Positions 1 to 6,698 of a DNA stretch of 8,337 bases are shown in pieces. Each line of letters begins with the position of its first letter. The stretch's first letter is position 1. This DNA comes from Lachnospiraceae bacterium UBA1267 (GTDB lineage: Bacteria; Bacillota; Clostridia; Lachnospirales; Lachnospiraceae): positions 1 to 8,337 of the forward strand of contig DBVJ01000081.1 in NCBI GenBank assembly GCA_002308115.1. The letters run 5' to 3'. The notes beneath the pieces were generated by a model. It searched no databases. It had not been told where the DNA came from and saw nothing but the letters and a program-made list of their open reading frames with translations. The translations under genes were made by a program, and so were the position numbers.

Positions 1-1098
1 GACGAGCGTGAGCAGACGCTGAACCAGCTTCTGGCGGAAATGGACGGCTTCGATTCCTCGAAGGGCGTCATGGTGCTCGGCGCCACGAACCGTCCGGAAG
101 TGCTGGACAAGGCGCTTCTTCGGCCGGGCCGTTTTGACCGGCAGATCATCGTGGACAAGCCCGACCTCAAGGGACGCGAGGCCATTTTAAAGGTGCACGC
201 GGCCCATGTGAATCTGACCGAGTCCGTGGATCTTCACGAGATCGCGCTTGCCACAAGCGGCGCAGTCGGTGCGGATCTCGCCAACATGGTCAATGAAGCC
301 GCCATCAACGCGGTCAAGAACGGCCGTGTCGCCGTCATTCAGAGCGACCTCTTCGAAGCCGTCGAGACGGTTCTGGTCGGCAAAGAGAAGAAGGACCGCG
401 TGATGAGCCCCGAAGAGCGCAGGATCGTGTCCTATCACGAGGTCGGCCACGCGTTGGTCTCCGCGCTTCAGAAAGATTCCGAGCCGGTCCAGAAGATCAC
501 CATCGTGCCCAGGACCATGGGCGCCCTCGGCTACGTCATGCAGACGCCGGAGGAAGAGAAGTATCTGAACTCCAAGACGGAGCTTGTCAATATGATCACG
601 ATGGCTTTGGGCGGACGCGCGGCGGAAGAGCTGGTGTTCGGCGACGTGACCACAGGCGCGGCCAATGACATCGAGAAAGCCACGGCCTATGCGCGTGCCA
701 TGATCACCCAGTACGGCATGTCCGATTACTTCGGTCTCATGCAGCTGGAGCAGACCACGAGCCAGTATCTGGATCAGCGGAAGATCATGAACTGCGCGGA
801 TTCCACCGCCGCAGAGGTCGACCGTGAAGTGAAGGAGCTTCTGGCATACTGCTACAACGAAGCGAAGAAACTGCTCTCCGAGAATCGCGAGACGCTGGAC
901 AAGATCGCGGCCTTCCTGATCGAACGCGAAACGATCACCGGCGCGGAATTCATGGAGATCTTCCATAAGTGCCGCGACGAACAGGCGGCGCGTCTCATCG
1001 AAGAGAAGAAGGCAGAGGAGACGCCGGAAGATTCCGCTGCGTCCGATACGCCTGAACAGACAGAAGAAAAGGATCCTGAAAGAACTGATAAGGAGTAA
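1..1098 (+). CDS. ftsH: ATP-dependent zinc metalloprotease FtsH, C-terminal part (5' end outside window)
   Basis: FtsH is a membrane-anchored hexameric AAA+ protease that unfolds and degrades damaged or regulatory membrane and cytosolic proteins. The reading frame is open from base 1, so the N-terminal membrane helices, Walker A and Walker B lie upstream. What remains (365 codons) starts at [17 protein letters not shown], just after Walker B. It continues through the second region of homology ([21 protein letters not shown], with the arginine fingers in RPGRFDR) into the M41 peptidase domain. The zinc site is HEVGH at 436-450, and the probable third ligand is the Asp at 667-669 in [10 protein letters not shown]. 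The usual motif is HEAGH. Val or Ile at the third position is familiar to me from Lachnospiraceae FtsH, so I read it as lineage-typical. The last 35 or so residues form an acidic, low-complexity tail. The stop is 9 nt before uvrC, so the two genes are probably co-transcribed. The identification is secure. Confidence 0.97.
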   Translation, partial: DEREQTLNQLLAEMDGFDSSKGVMVLGATNRPEVLDKALLRPGRFDRQIIVDKPDLKGREAILKVHAAHVNLTESVDLHEIALATSGAVGADLANMVNEAAINAVKNGRVAVIQSDLFEAVETVLVGKEKKDRVMSPEERRIVSYHEVGHALVSALQKDSEPVQKITIVPRTMGALGYVMQTPEEEKYLNSKTELVNMITMALGGRAAEELVFGDVTTGAANDIEKATAYARAMITQYGMSDYFGLMQLEQTTSQYLDQRKIMNCADSTAAEVDREVKELLAYCYNEAKKLLSENRETLDKIAAFLIERETITGAEFMEIFHKCRDEQAARLIEEKKAEETPEDSAASDTPEQTEEKDPERTDKE

Positions 1099-1107
1099 GA
1101 GGGCCCC

Positions 1108-3096
1108 ATGACCCCGCGTCCGGATTTTGACATTCAGGAAGAACTCAAGAAACTCCCGGCCCGTCCGGGAGTTTACTTGATGCATGACGAATCCGACGGG
1201 ATCCTCTATGTGGGCAAGGCGATCCGGCTCAAGAACCGCGTGAAGCAGTATTTCGACTCCAGGCCCAAGAGCGCGAAGATCATGAAAATGGTCCAGAAGA
1301 TCGCCTGGTTCGAATACATCGTGACCGATTCCGAGCTGGAAGCCCTGGTTCTGGAATGCAACCTGATCAAGGAATACCGGCCGCCCTACAACACCATGCT
1401 CATGGACGACAAGGGCTACCCGTACATCTGCGTGACTGTCGCGGAAACTTATCCGCGCGTCTTCCAGACCAGACTCGTGAAGAAAGACAAGTCCCGCTAT
1501 TTCGGCCCTTATACCTCGGGCTATGCGGTCAAGCAGTCTTTGGAACTCTTCCAGAAACTGTTCCATTTCCGTACCTGTAACCGTGTGCTTCCGCGCGACA
1601 TCGGAAAGGAACGCCCCTGCCTGAACTATCATATGGGGCGCTGCCTGGGACCTTGTACGGGTAAGGTCGATCCGGAGACCTACCGGGAGAATATCAATAA
1701 GATCATCCGCTTCCTGGACGGAGACTCAAAGGAGATCGAGCGGGATCTTAAGGAGCAGATGAGAGAAGCTTCCAGAAGGGAAGACTTCGAAGAAGCGATG
1801 CGCTGCCGGGACATTCTGCGTGCCTTGGAGCACCTTTCGGGACAGCAGAAGATCACCGACCTCGAATCCTCGGACGACCGCGATTTCATCGCCGCCGTAA
1901 CGGCAGAAGAACTCCGCGCGGAACGGGCGGCTGAAGAGGCCCTTCGGGAAGAGGGCGCGGACAATGTCCCGGTTTCCGAGGAAGATCAGCAAAAGCCTGA
2001 AGAACAGACCGCCATCGTGTCGGTGTTCTTCGTCCGGGGCGGGAAACTCATCGGCAGGGAGCATTATCATTTGAAAGTCTCTCAGGACGAAGAGAAGGGC
2101 GAGATCCTGGGCGCCTTTGTCCGCCAGTATTATACAGCCACGGCCGAGATCCCGAAGGAGATCTTCCTGGAAACGGAGATTCCGGACGACGCGCTGACGG
2201 CAGAACTGCTCTCCGGAAAGAAGGGGAGAAAAGTGTCTCTGATCGTCCCGAAAAGGGGCGAAAAAGAGCATTTCATGGAGCTGGCGAAGCGGAATGCCCG
2301 CATCATGCTGGACCGCGAAGAAGGCCGGTTTGAGGCCCGTGAGGCACGGAACAGAAAGGCGGTCCGCGAGCTCGAAGAGATGACCGGACTTCCGGATCTT
2401 CACCGCATGGAAGCCTTCGACATTTCCAACATCTCAGGCTTTGAGTCTGTCGGCTCCATGGTGGTCTTCGTGGACGGCTCCGCCCGGAAGAACAGCTATC
2501 GGAAGTTCCGTATCCGTACGGTCTCCGGCCCGGACGACTATGCGTCCATGGCGGAAGTCCTCGGACGTCGTTTCTCGGAGAAACACCGCGGGGAAAATGC
2601 TTCCGAAAAGGACGGCTTCGGCACGGATCTTCCGGACCTGATCCTGATGGACGGCGGCAAAGGGCAGGTGCACGTCGCGGAGGAAGTGCTCCGAAACGAA
2701 GGCCTTTCGATCCCCGTCGCCGGAATGGTAAAGGACGACAGACACCGCACCCGCGGGCTGTATTTTCACGATGAGGAACTTCCCGTCGACACCCACGGAG
2801 AGGCCTTCAAACTGATCACCAGGATACAGGACGAAGCCCATCGTTTCGCCATCACCTATCACCGCGGACTGCATACGAAAGGCACGATCACGTCAGTGCT
2901 TTCCGGGATCCCGGGTATCGGATCGAAGCGTGAGACCACGCTGATCCGGCGTTTCGAAGATATCGACGCGCTTCGGAAGGCGACGGCGGAAGAGATTGCA
3001 GCGCTTCCCGGCTTCACCCGGAAAGCCGCGGAAGAAGTCGTCCGCTTCTTACAGGATGAAAAGGAGAAAGACCATGAGGGACAAGATCATGGATGA
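1108..3096 (+). CDS. uvrC: Excinuclease ABC subunit C (UvrC)
   Basis: UvrC makes both incisions around bulky DNA lesions during nucleotide excision repair, after UvrA and UvrB have located the damage. The 662-residue protein has the full architecture. The N-terminal GIY-YIG nuclease (about residues 18-97) makes the 3' cut, with Y34, R44, E83 and N95 matching the known active-site set. Four cysteines (C157, C171, C179, C183) match the spacing of those reported to bind an Fe-S cluster in E. coli UvrC. A UvrB-binding UVR helix pair follows (about 204-240). The RNase H-like domain makes the 5' cut, with candidate catalytic residues D438 (DISNISG), D515 (MDGGKGQ) and H578 (DEAHRFA). C-terminal helix-hairpin-helix motifs follow (about 596-650, GIPGIG and ALPGF). 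It is longer than the usual 600 or so residues because of a Glu/Ala-rich insertion near 264-301. The start at 1108 has AGGAG at 1091-1095, inside the end of ftsH. The end overlaps the next gene by 23 nt. Confidence 0.97.
   Translation: MTPRPDFDIQEELKKLPARPGVYLMHDESDGILYVGKAIRLKNRVKQYFDSRPKSAKIMKMVQKIAWFEYIVTDSELEALVLECNLIKEYRPPYNTMLMDDKGYPYICVTVAETYPRVFQTRLVKKDKSRYFGPYTSGYAVKQSLELFQKLFHFRTCNRVLPRDIGKERPCLNYHMGRCLGPCTGKVDPETYRENINKIIRFLDGDSKEIERDLKEQMREASRREDFEEAMRCRDILRALEHLSGQQKITDLESSDDRDFIAAVTAEELRAERAAEEALREEGADNVPVSEEDQQKPEEQTAIVSVFFVRGGKLIGREHYHLKVSQDEEKGEILGAFVRQYYTATAEIPKEIFLETEIPDDALTAELLSGKKGRKVSLIVPKRGEKEHFMELAKRNARIMLDREEGRFEAREARNRKAVRELEEMTGLPDLHRMEAFDISNISGFESVGSMVVFVDGSARKNSYRKFRIRTVSGPDDYASMAEVLGRRFSEKHRGENASEKDGFGTDLPDLILMDGGKGQVHVAEEVLRNEGLSIPVAGMVKDDRHRTRGLYFHDEELPVDTHGEAFKLITRIQDEAHRFAITYHRGLHTKGTITSVLSGIPGIGSKRETTLIRRFEDIDALRKATAEEIAALPGFTRKAAEEVVRFLQDEKEKDHEGQDHG
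3061..3066 (+). promoter_or_regulatory. Ribosome binding site for the chorismate mutase gene
   Basis: AAGGAG lies 7 nt upstream of the ATG at 3074, inside the uvrC coding sequence. It supports 3074 as the start over the in-frame ATGs at 2996 and 3089. A weaker GAGGG at 3076-3080 could serve the 3089 start. Confidence 0.7.
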
Positions 3097-3385
3097 GCAT
3101 AGATCCGAAAGACCGACGCTTCAGTCTCTGCGCGAAGAGATCACCCGGACAGATGAGGAAATGGCGCAGCTCTTTGTGAGGAGAATGGAGATCTCAAGGC
3201 GCATCGGAGATTTGAAAAGGGAACTGGGGCTTCCGGTCTTTGATCCCGCCCGCGAAGAGGAGAATCTGAGGGCAGCAGCATCCAGAGTGGCGCCGGAGTG
3301 GCTCGCCGATTACAGGACATTTCTTCAGACATGCATGGACCTTTCCAAGGCTTGTCAGGAGAAACAGAAAGAGGAGGAATCATGA
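3074..3385 (+). CDS. Chorismate mutase, monofunctional AroQ type
   Basis: This 103-residue all-helical protein matches the AroQ fold, which converts chorismate to prephenate, the branch point to phenylalanine and tyrosine. Comparison with the chorismate mutase domain of the E. coli P-protein finds every key active-site residue: R20 (R11), R37 (R28), K48 (K39), D57 (D48), R60 (R51), E61 (E52), S91 (S84) and Q95 (Q88). It should therefore be an active enzyme. There is no dehydratase, dehydrogenase or DAHP synthase domain fused to it. The start at 3074 is chosen because AAGGAG (3061-3066) lies 7 nt upstream. ATG at 3089 is a weaker alternative, and the frame's more upstream ATG at 2996 is deep inside uvrC. 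The gene begins within the last 23 nt of uvrC and ends in an ATGA overlap with the next gene, so translation is probably coupled on both sides. The family call is strong; placement in a repair operon is unusual. Confidence 0.9.
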   Translation: MRDKIMDEHRSERPTLQSLREEITRTDEEMAQLFVRRMEISRRIGDLKRELGLPVFDPAREEENLRAAASRVAPEWLADYRTFLQTCMDLSKACQEKQKEEES

Positions 3386-3663
3386 ATAAAAGACGCAGTT
3401 TTGAGATCGAGGTCATCGAGATCCTTCTTTCGGTCGCGATCATTGTGCTGATGGTCGTATTGTTCTTCAAGTCCGGCGAACTGACGATCCTGTTCCCGAT
3501 CGAGTTCGGCCTGGCGGCCGTCCTGTCCATCCTGTACGCGCTGGAAGGGCTTCTGTACAACCGGAACCGCGTGATCCGAAAGACACGCCTGATCATTTTC
3601 GGCATTCTGGCGGCGGTGCTGATCTTCTTCACCGTCGTGTCCGCGATCTCGATCGCAAAGTAA
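3382..3663 (+). CDS. Small membrane protein of unknown function, three predicted transmembrane helices
   Basis: I do not recognise this 93-residue protein. It has a short basic N-terminus (MNKRR) and three hydrophobic segments at about residues 11-29, 34-58 and 70-91. The second segment contains acidic residues (E41, E55). A positively charged loop (RNRVIRKTR, 61-69) precedes the third segment. By the positive-inside rule this loop and the N-terminus both face the cytoplasm, so the C-terminus would face outward. The ATG overlaps the chorismate mutase stop codon in ATGA, and AGGAGG lies at 3372-3377, only 4 nt upstream. The strong site and the overlap decide this start over an in-frame ATG at 3298, which would lie inside the preceding gene. 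DUF6145-like and dus genes follow at once, so it belongs to the same operon. Nothing here fixes a biochemical role; an accessory membrane protein is all that can be said. Confidence 0.8.
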   Translation: MNKRRSFEIEVIEILLSVAIIVLMVVLFFKSGELTILFPIEFGLAAVLSILYALEGLLYNRNRVIRKTRLIIFGILAAVLIFFTVVSAISIAK

Positions 3664-3672
3664 GGGGGCGTC

Positions 3673-4026
3673 ATGGACGAAGAGCGGAGAGAAGAAAAGG
3701 ACTTCGGCGCGGACGTTCTGTGCGGCGCGAATTCCTACAACGAAAAGTATTATTTCAACGAAAAGTTCGCGAACCTTCCCCAGGCCGTGAAGGATGAGCT
3801 TCACGTGATGTGCGTCTTGTATACGGAAGAATGCGGCGGCATTCTGACGCTCGAATTTCTGGCGGACGGAACGCTGGTCTTAAGGACCCGCGCGGACGAC
3901 TATGATTTCTACTATGATGAGATCAACGCAGGCCTCGGTATTTCGAAGCTCAGACAGGAGAAGAAAGAACTTCTGGAACAACTGGAACTCTATTACCGTG
4001 TGCTGTTTCTGAAGGAAGAGATCTGA
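3673..4026 (+). CDS. Small soluble protein resembling the DUF6145 family, function unknown
   Basis: This 117-residue acidic protein has no membrane segment or signal peptide, so it is probably cytoplasmic. From memory it resembles the Lachnospiraceae DUF6145 family. The recognisable parts are a YNEKYYFNEKF segment (22-32), a core LYTEECGGILTLEF (49-62) that reads as two short strands around a Gly-Gly turn, and a C-terminal helix (about 91-113) ending in LELYYRVLF. No catalytic motif stands out. Three cysteines (C17, C47, C54) do not form a metal-binding pattern. The start at 3673 has an AAGGGGG-like site at 3662-3668. The stop overlaps the dus start by one base (TGATG), so dus translation probably depends on this gene being translated. 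That coupling is the main functional hint: a partner in tRNA modification or an unrelated housekeeping role are both open. The gene is secure; the family name is tentative. Confidence 0.85.
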   Translation: MDEERREEKDFGADVLCGANSYNEKYYFNEKFANLPQAVKDELHVMCVLYTEECGGILTLEFLADGTLVLRTRADDYDFYYDEINAGLGISKLRQEKKELLEQLELYYRVLFLKEEI

Positions 4027-5000
4027 TGCTTCCAAAGCCGATCCAATTGAACGGACTTACGATCGAGGTCCCGGTTGCTTTAGGCCCCATGGCCGGCGTC
4101 ACGGACCTCCCTTTCCGCACGCTCTGCCGGCGGGAGGGCTGCGGGATGTTCTACACGGAAATGGTCTCGGCGCAGGCGCTTCATTACCGCAACAAGAACG
4201 CCCAGGTGCTTCTGGAGAGCTGTGAGGAAGAGCATCCCCTGGGCGTTCAGCTGTTCGGCTCGGATCCCTATGTCATCGCGGAGCAGGCGAAGGCGCTGGA
4301 AGAACGCTTTGATTTCATCGATTTCAACATGGGCTGCCCGGTGCCGAAGATCGTGAAAAACCATGAAGGCAGCTGGCTTTTACGGGAACAGAAACTGGTA
4401 CGGGAGATCTTCACGGATCTTTGCCGGGCGGTCTCCGTTCCGGTCACCTGTAAGATCCGAAAAGGATTTGATGAAGGCGAAGAACAGGCCCTCGAGATCG
4501 CAAAGATCCTGGAAGACTCAGGCGTTCAGCTCATCGCCGTCCATGCCCGCACCCGCTCCCAGTTCTACTCCGGGAAGGCGGACTGGGACTGCATCCGGAA
4601 AGTGAAGGAAACCGTACATATTCCGGTCATCGGAAACGGAGACATTTTCACCGCCCGGGACGCGGCGCTGATGCTCGAAAAAACCGGCTGCGACGGCGTC
4701 ATGGCGGCCCGCGGCGCCATGGGGAATCCCTGGCTTTTCCGGGAGATCATTTCTTATCTGCGGGACGGACTCACGCCGCTTCCGCCCGCGCTTCCCGAGA
4801 TCTGCGAGACCATCCTTGAGCATGCAAAGATGCTCATCGCCTTTAAGGGCGAGCATACCGCGATCCTCGAGATGCGCAAGCACGCCGCCTGGTATCTCTC
4901 CGGGCAGAAGCACGCCGCCGAGGTCCGGCGGGAACTGAACGAAGTATCCACGATGGATGAATTGAGAGCGCTGCTTCAGAAACTGACCGAAGAAGCGTGA
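4026..5000 (+). CDS. dus: tRNA dihydrouridine synthase, DusB-like
   Basis: Dus enzymes are flavoproteins that reduce uridine to 5,6-dihydrouridine in the tRNA D-loop using NADPH. The 324-residue protein, close to normal length, has the expected TIM-barrel signatures in order: GPMAGVTDLPFR (20-31, FMN site), the LGVQLFGSDP strand, NMGCPVPKIVKN with the catalytic C104, K143 in TCKIRKG, H173 in VHARTRSQFYSGKADW, the phosphate-binding GNGDI (203-207), and ARGAMGNPWLF. A small helical C-terminal domain follows. After the catalytic cysteine the sequence reads EGSWLL where EGSALM is common, so a Trp replaces a small residue. This should not remove activity. Translation starts at 4026, overlapping the preceding stop by one base, with AAGGAAGAG at 4012-4020. 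No terminator is visible after the stop, so some readthrough into the next gene is possible. The resemblance to DusB rather than other paralogues rests on motif wording and on ftsH synteny. Confidence 0.95.
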   Translation: MLPKPIQLNGLTIEVPVALGPMAGVTDLPFRTLCRREGCGMFYTEMVSAQALHYRNKNAQVLLESCEEEHPLGVQLFGSDPYVIAEQAKALEERFDFIDFNMGCPVPKIVKNHEGSWLLREQKLVREIFTDLCRAVSVPVTCKIRKGFDEGEEQALEIAKILEDSGVQLIAVHARTRSQFYSGKADWDCIRKVKETVHIPVIGNGDIFTARDAALMLEKTGCDGVMAARGAMGNPWLFREIISYLRDGLTPLPPALPEICETILEHAKMLIAFKGEHTAILEMRKHAAWYLSGQKHAAEVRRELNEVSTMDELRALLQKLTEEA

Positions 5001-5011
5001 TCATGTAATTC

Positions 5012-5040
5012 TTGCAAAGTCAAGGGCAGAAGTGTAAGAT
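5012..5040 (+). promoter_or_regulatory. Possible sigma-A-type promoter for the repeat-rich membrane protein gene
   Basis: TTGCAA at 5012-5017 and TAAGAT at 5035-5040 are separated by exactly 17 nt. Each matches four of the six consensus positions of TTGACA and TATAAT. They lie in a locally AT-richer 95-nt gap, about 55 nt before the next start codon. The placement is good but the boxes are imperfect, so this is a candidate only. Confidence 0.4.
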
Positions 5041-5058
5041 AAACGAAAGAAATGAGCG

Positions 5059-5079
5059 AAATGCTTTCACTTTGCATTT
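5059..5079. repeat. Short inverted repeat in the 5' leader
   Basis: AAATGC (5059-5064) and GCATTT (5074-5079) are perfect inverted copies separated by 9 nt. They lie between the candidate promoter and the ribosome binding site. They could be an operator half-site pair or a weak leader hairpin. Six-base arms can arise by chance, so confidence is low. Confidence 0.25.
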
Positions 5080-5083
5080 ATTC

Positions 5084-5089
5084 AGGGGG
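5084..5089 (+). promoter_or_regulatory. Ribosome binding site for the repeat-rich membrane protein gene
   Basis: AGGGGG lies 6 nt upstream of the ATG at 5096. It favours that start over an in-frame TTG at 5012, which overlaps the candidate -35 box and would add 28 hydrophilic residues before the first membrane helix. Confidence 0.6.
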
Positions 5090-5095
5090 TTCTCT

Positions 5096-6688
5096 ATGGA
5101 AAGGAAAAAGAGAGTCAGTGTAGGAGTGGTCCTGATGGGCTTCTTCCTTCTTGTTGTCATGCTGGCCGGCGTTGCGGGGCTGATCGCGCATGACGTGCTG
5201 CTTCGGGAAACAACGGTCGGGATGAGTTCCGACAGAGAAACGTTCTCGGTCATCGGCGCGCTGCATATTCTTCTGGAAATAGGTTTTAAAAATGGTAATA
5301 CCTGGGTCAGCATCCTAAGCGCCAGTGCGAGGGATTATATAGCGATCGGACTGATGACGACGGGTATCCTGCTATTCATCATTGCCGGGTTCACGAAGAA
5401 TCATATTATGTATCTGATCGCGATGCTGATGACCGGGGCCAGCGTATTTATGAAGAGACTTCTGACCCTCATTACAAATCCTGGTTTTCTGTTCCGTCAG
5501 GTAGGTGGCGGAACGTTAGGCCTTTTCGGTACGGTCAGACTGATCATGGAGCTGATGCTTGTTACAGCATGGATTCTCCTTCTGGTGGTCTGGCTGCTTT
5601 CCATCATCAAGACCGGAAAGGTAAAAAGAGGGACCGGCAATCCCGACAAATCTCTGGTGATCGGCTTCATCCCGGGACTTCTGATGATTCTGGCCTATCT
5701 GGGTTTCGGCACATTTGAAACCTTTGCCATGATCGACGGCAATCCTGAAATGATGGTGTATGTGCTCAGCCGGGAATTCGGTTCCGCATGGGCAAACTTC
5801 CCGGAAGTTGAAGTCTTCGGTGCACTGGCAATCGGACTGCGTTACCTGTTCCTGAGCTTCCAGTTCGCGCTTCTGATCCTCTTTGCCGGCCTCTGGCTGA
5901 ACCGGCCGTACAAGAGACTTTCTCCGGAGGAGAAGGCGCTGGCCTTGAGGCAGAAGAGGGAAGAAGAAGCCCAGAAGACGCAGGCGGCTTCCTACGGTGC
6001 CCCGTACGGCCCGCAGTACGGCGCGCAGATGAACCCGCAGTACGGACAGCAGTACGGTGCGCAAATGAATCCGCAGTACGGACAGCAGTACGGCCCGCAA
6101 TACGGACAGCAGTATGCGCCGCAGTACGGCGCGCAGATGAATCCGCAGTACGGACAGCAGTACGGGCCGCAGTATGGCGCGCAGATGAATCCGCAGTATG
6201 CGCCTAAGGCGGAGCCCGCTCCCGCGCCGCAGCCTGCAGCTCAGCCGGCTCCTGCGCCTGCGCCTGTTCCGGTCTTTGTGAAAGCTCCGGAAACGAATGC
6301 GGATGAGGCAGAAGAAGTAATTGTCCCGGTGGTAGAGGAAGTCCGGGAAGAGACCAGCCAAGCCGTTGAGAAAGTCAAGGAAGAGGCCGTTGAAACAGTC
6401 GAAGAGCTGAAAGAAGCTGTGCCTGAAGCGGTCGAAGAAGTAAAGGAAGAAGCGGCTGAAACGGTCGAGGAAGTAAAGGAAGAAGCGGCCGAAACGGTTG
6501 AAGAACTGAAAGAGGCTCTGCCCGAAACAGTCGAAGAAGTAAAGGAAGAAACGGCTGAGACGGTCGAGGAAGTGAAGGAAGAAGTTCGCGAGGTGGCGCC
6601 TCAGTTCAAGTTCTGCCCGAACTGCGGATTCCCGCTTCCCGGAGCCGGACGTTTCTGCCCGAAATGCGGATATAAACTGCACGACTGA
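5096..6688 (+). CDS. Six-helix membrane protein with Tyr/Gly/Gln repeats, 11-residue acidic repeats and a C-terminal zinc ribbon; function unknown
   Basis: I cannot assign a function to this 530-residue protein. Its N-terminal 270 residues hold six predicted transmembrane segments (about 9-31, 81-99, 103-120, 143-171, 187-212, 241-268). A charged stretch follows (270-298, ending KREEEAQKTQ). Residues 300-370 are a tetrapeptide array (YGPQ, YGAQ, MNPQ, YGQQ). Residues 371-400 are a Pro/Ala linker. Residues 413-500 are eight 11-residue acidic repeats of the VEEVKEEAAET type. The end is a zinc ribbon with CPNC (507-510) and CPKC (521-524) and a basic-aromatic tail. With a cytoplasmic N-terminus (MERKKR) and six helices, everything after residue 270 would face the cytoplasm. 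The start is set by AGGGGG at 5084-5089. The gene follows dus by 95 nt, with its own possible promoter and a terminator behind it, so it may be monocistronic. Such zinc-ribbon membrane proteins occur in gut Clostridia; a scaffold or sensor role is only inference. Confidence 0.85.
   Translation: MERKKRVSVGVVLMGFFLLVVMLAGVAGLIAHDVLLRETTVGMSSDRETFSVIGALHILLEIGFKNGNTWVSILSASARDYIAIGLMTTGILLFIIAGFTKNHIMYLIAMLMTGASVFMKRLLTLITNPGFLFRQVGGGTLGLFGTVRLIMELMLVTAWILLLVVWLLSIIKTGKVKRGTGNPDKSLVIGFIPGLLMILAYLGFGTFETFAMIDGNPEMMVYVLSREFGSAWANFPEVEVFGALAIGLRYLFLSFQFALLILFAGLWLNRPYKRLSPEEKALALRQKREEEAQKTQAASYGAPYGPQYGAQMNPQYGQQYGAQMNPQYGQQYGPQYGQQYAPQYGAQMNPQYGQQYGPQYGAQMNPQYAPKAEPAPAPQPAAQPAPAPAPVPVFVKAPETNADEAEEVIVPVVEEVREETSQAVEKVKEEAVETVEELKEAVPEAVEEVKEEAAETVEEVKEEAAETVEELKEALPETVEEVKEETAETVEEVKEEVREVAPQFKFCPNCGFPLPGAGRFCPKCGYKLHD
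5993..6205 (+). repeat. Degenerate 12-bp tandem repeat encoding a YGxQ/MNPQ tetrapeptide array
   Basis: Residues 300-370 of the membrane protein fall into about 18 tetrapeptides beginning with Tyr or Met. They are variants of YGPQ, YGAQ, YGQQ and YAPQ, with four MNPQ units at residues 312, 324, 348 and 364. The DNA is also repetitive: CCGCAGTACGGACAGCAG recurs, so slippage or unequal recombination could change copy number. The array is rich in Tyr, Gly and Gln, has no charged residues and is predicted to be disordered. Confidence 0.9.
6332..6595 (+). repeat. Eight 33-bp units encoding 11-residue acidic helical repeats
   Basis: Eight units of exactly 11 residues run without a gap over residues 413-500: VEEVREETSQA, VEKVKEEAVET, VEELKEAVPEA, VEEVKEEAAET twice, VEELKEALPET, VEEVKEETAET and VEEVKEEVREV. 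Units 3-5 and 6-8 repeat as a larger 33-residue block, each beginning with a Leu- and Pro-containing unit. Val or Leu at positions 1 and 4, and mostly small or aliphatic residues at position 8, put a hydrophobic stripe on an otherwise Glu/Lys helix. The codons vary synonymously between units, so the array is not brand-new. Confidence 0.9.
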
Positions 6689-6698
6689 TTTGTCAGTC
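6683..6698. repeat. Small inverted repeat across the stop codon
   Basis: GACTGA (6683-6688, containing the TGA stop) and TCAGTC (6693-6698) are perfect inverted copies around TTTG. The hairpin is short, lacks a T-tract and sits just before the real terminator. It may add to 3'-end stability or be chance. Confidence 0.3.

Noticed and set aside
436..450. HEVGH instead of HEAGH in FtsH as a possible altered active site
   Set aside because: The zinc-binding His-Glu-x-x-His residues are intact, and Val/Ile at this position is familiar from Lachnospiraceae FtsH, so it is probably a lineage variant and not a defect.
187..1632. Long open frame (481 codons) on the - strand across ftsH and uvrC
   Set aside because: It lies fully opposite two unmistakable genes, has no recognisable domain, and is the kind of stop-free antisense frame that GC-rich codon use creates.
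5993..6595. The repeat arrays as a CRISPR array or recombination site
   Set aside because: The repeats are in frame, encode clean 4- and 11-residue protein periods, have no unique spacers of constant length, and no cas gene is nearby.
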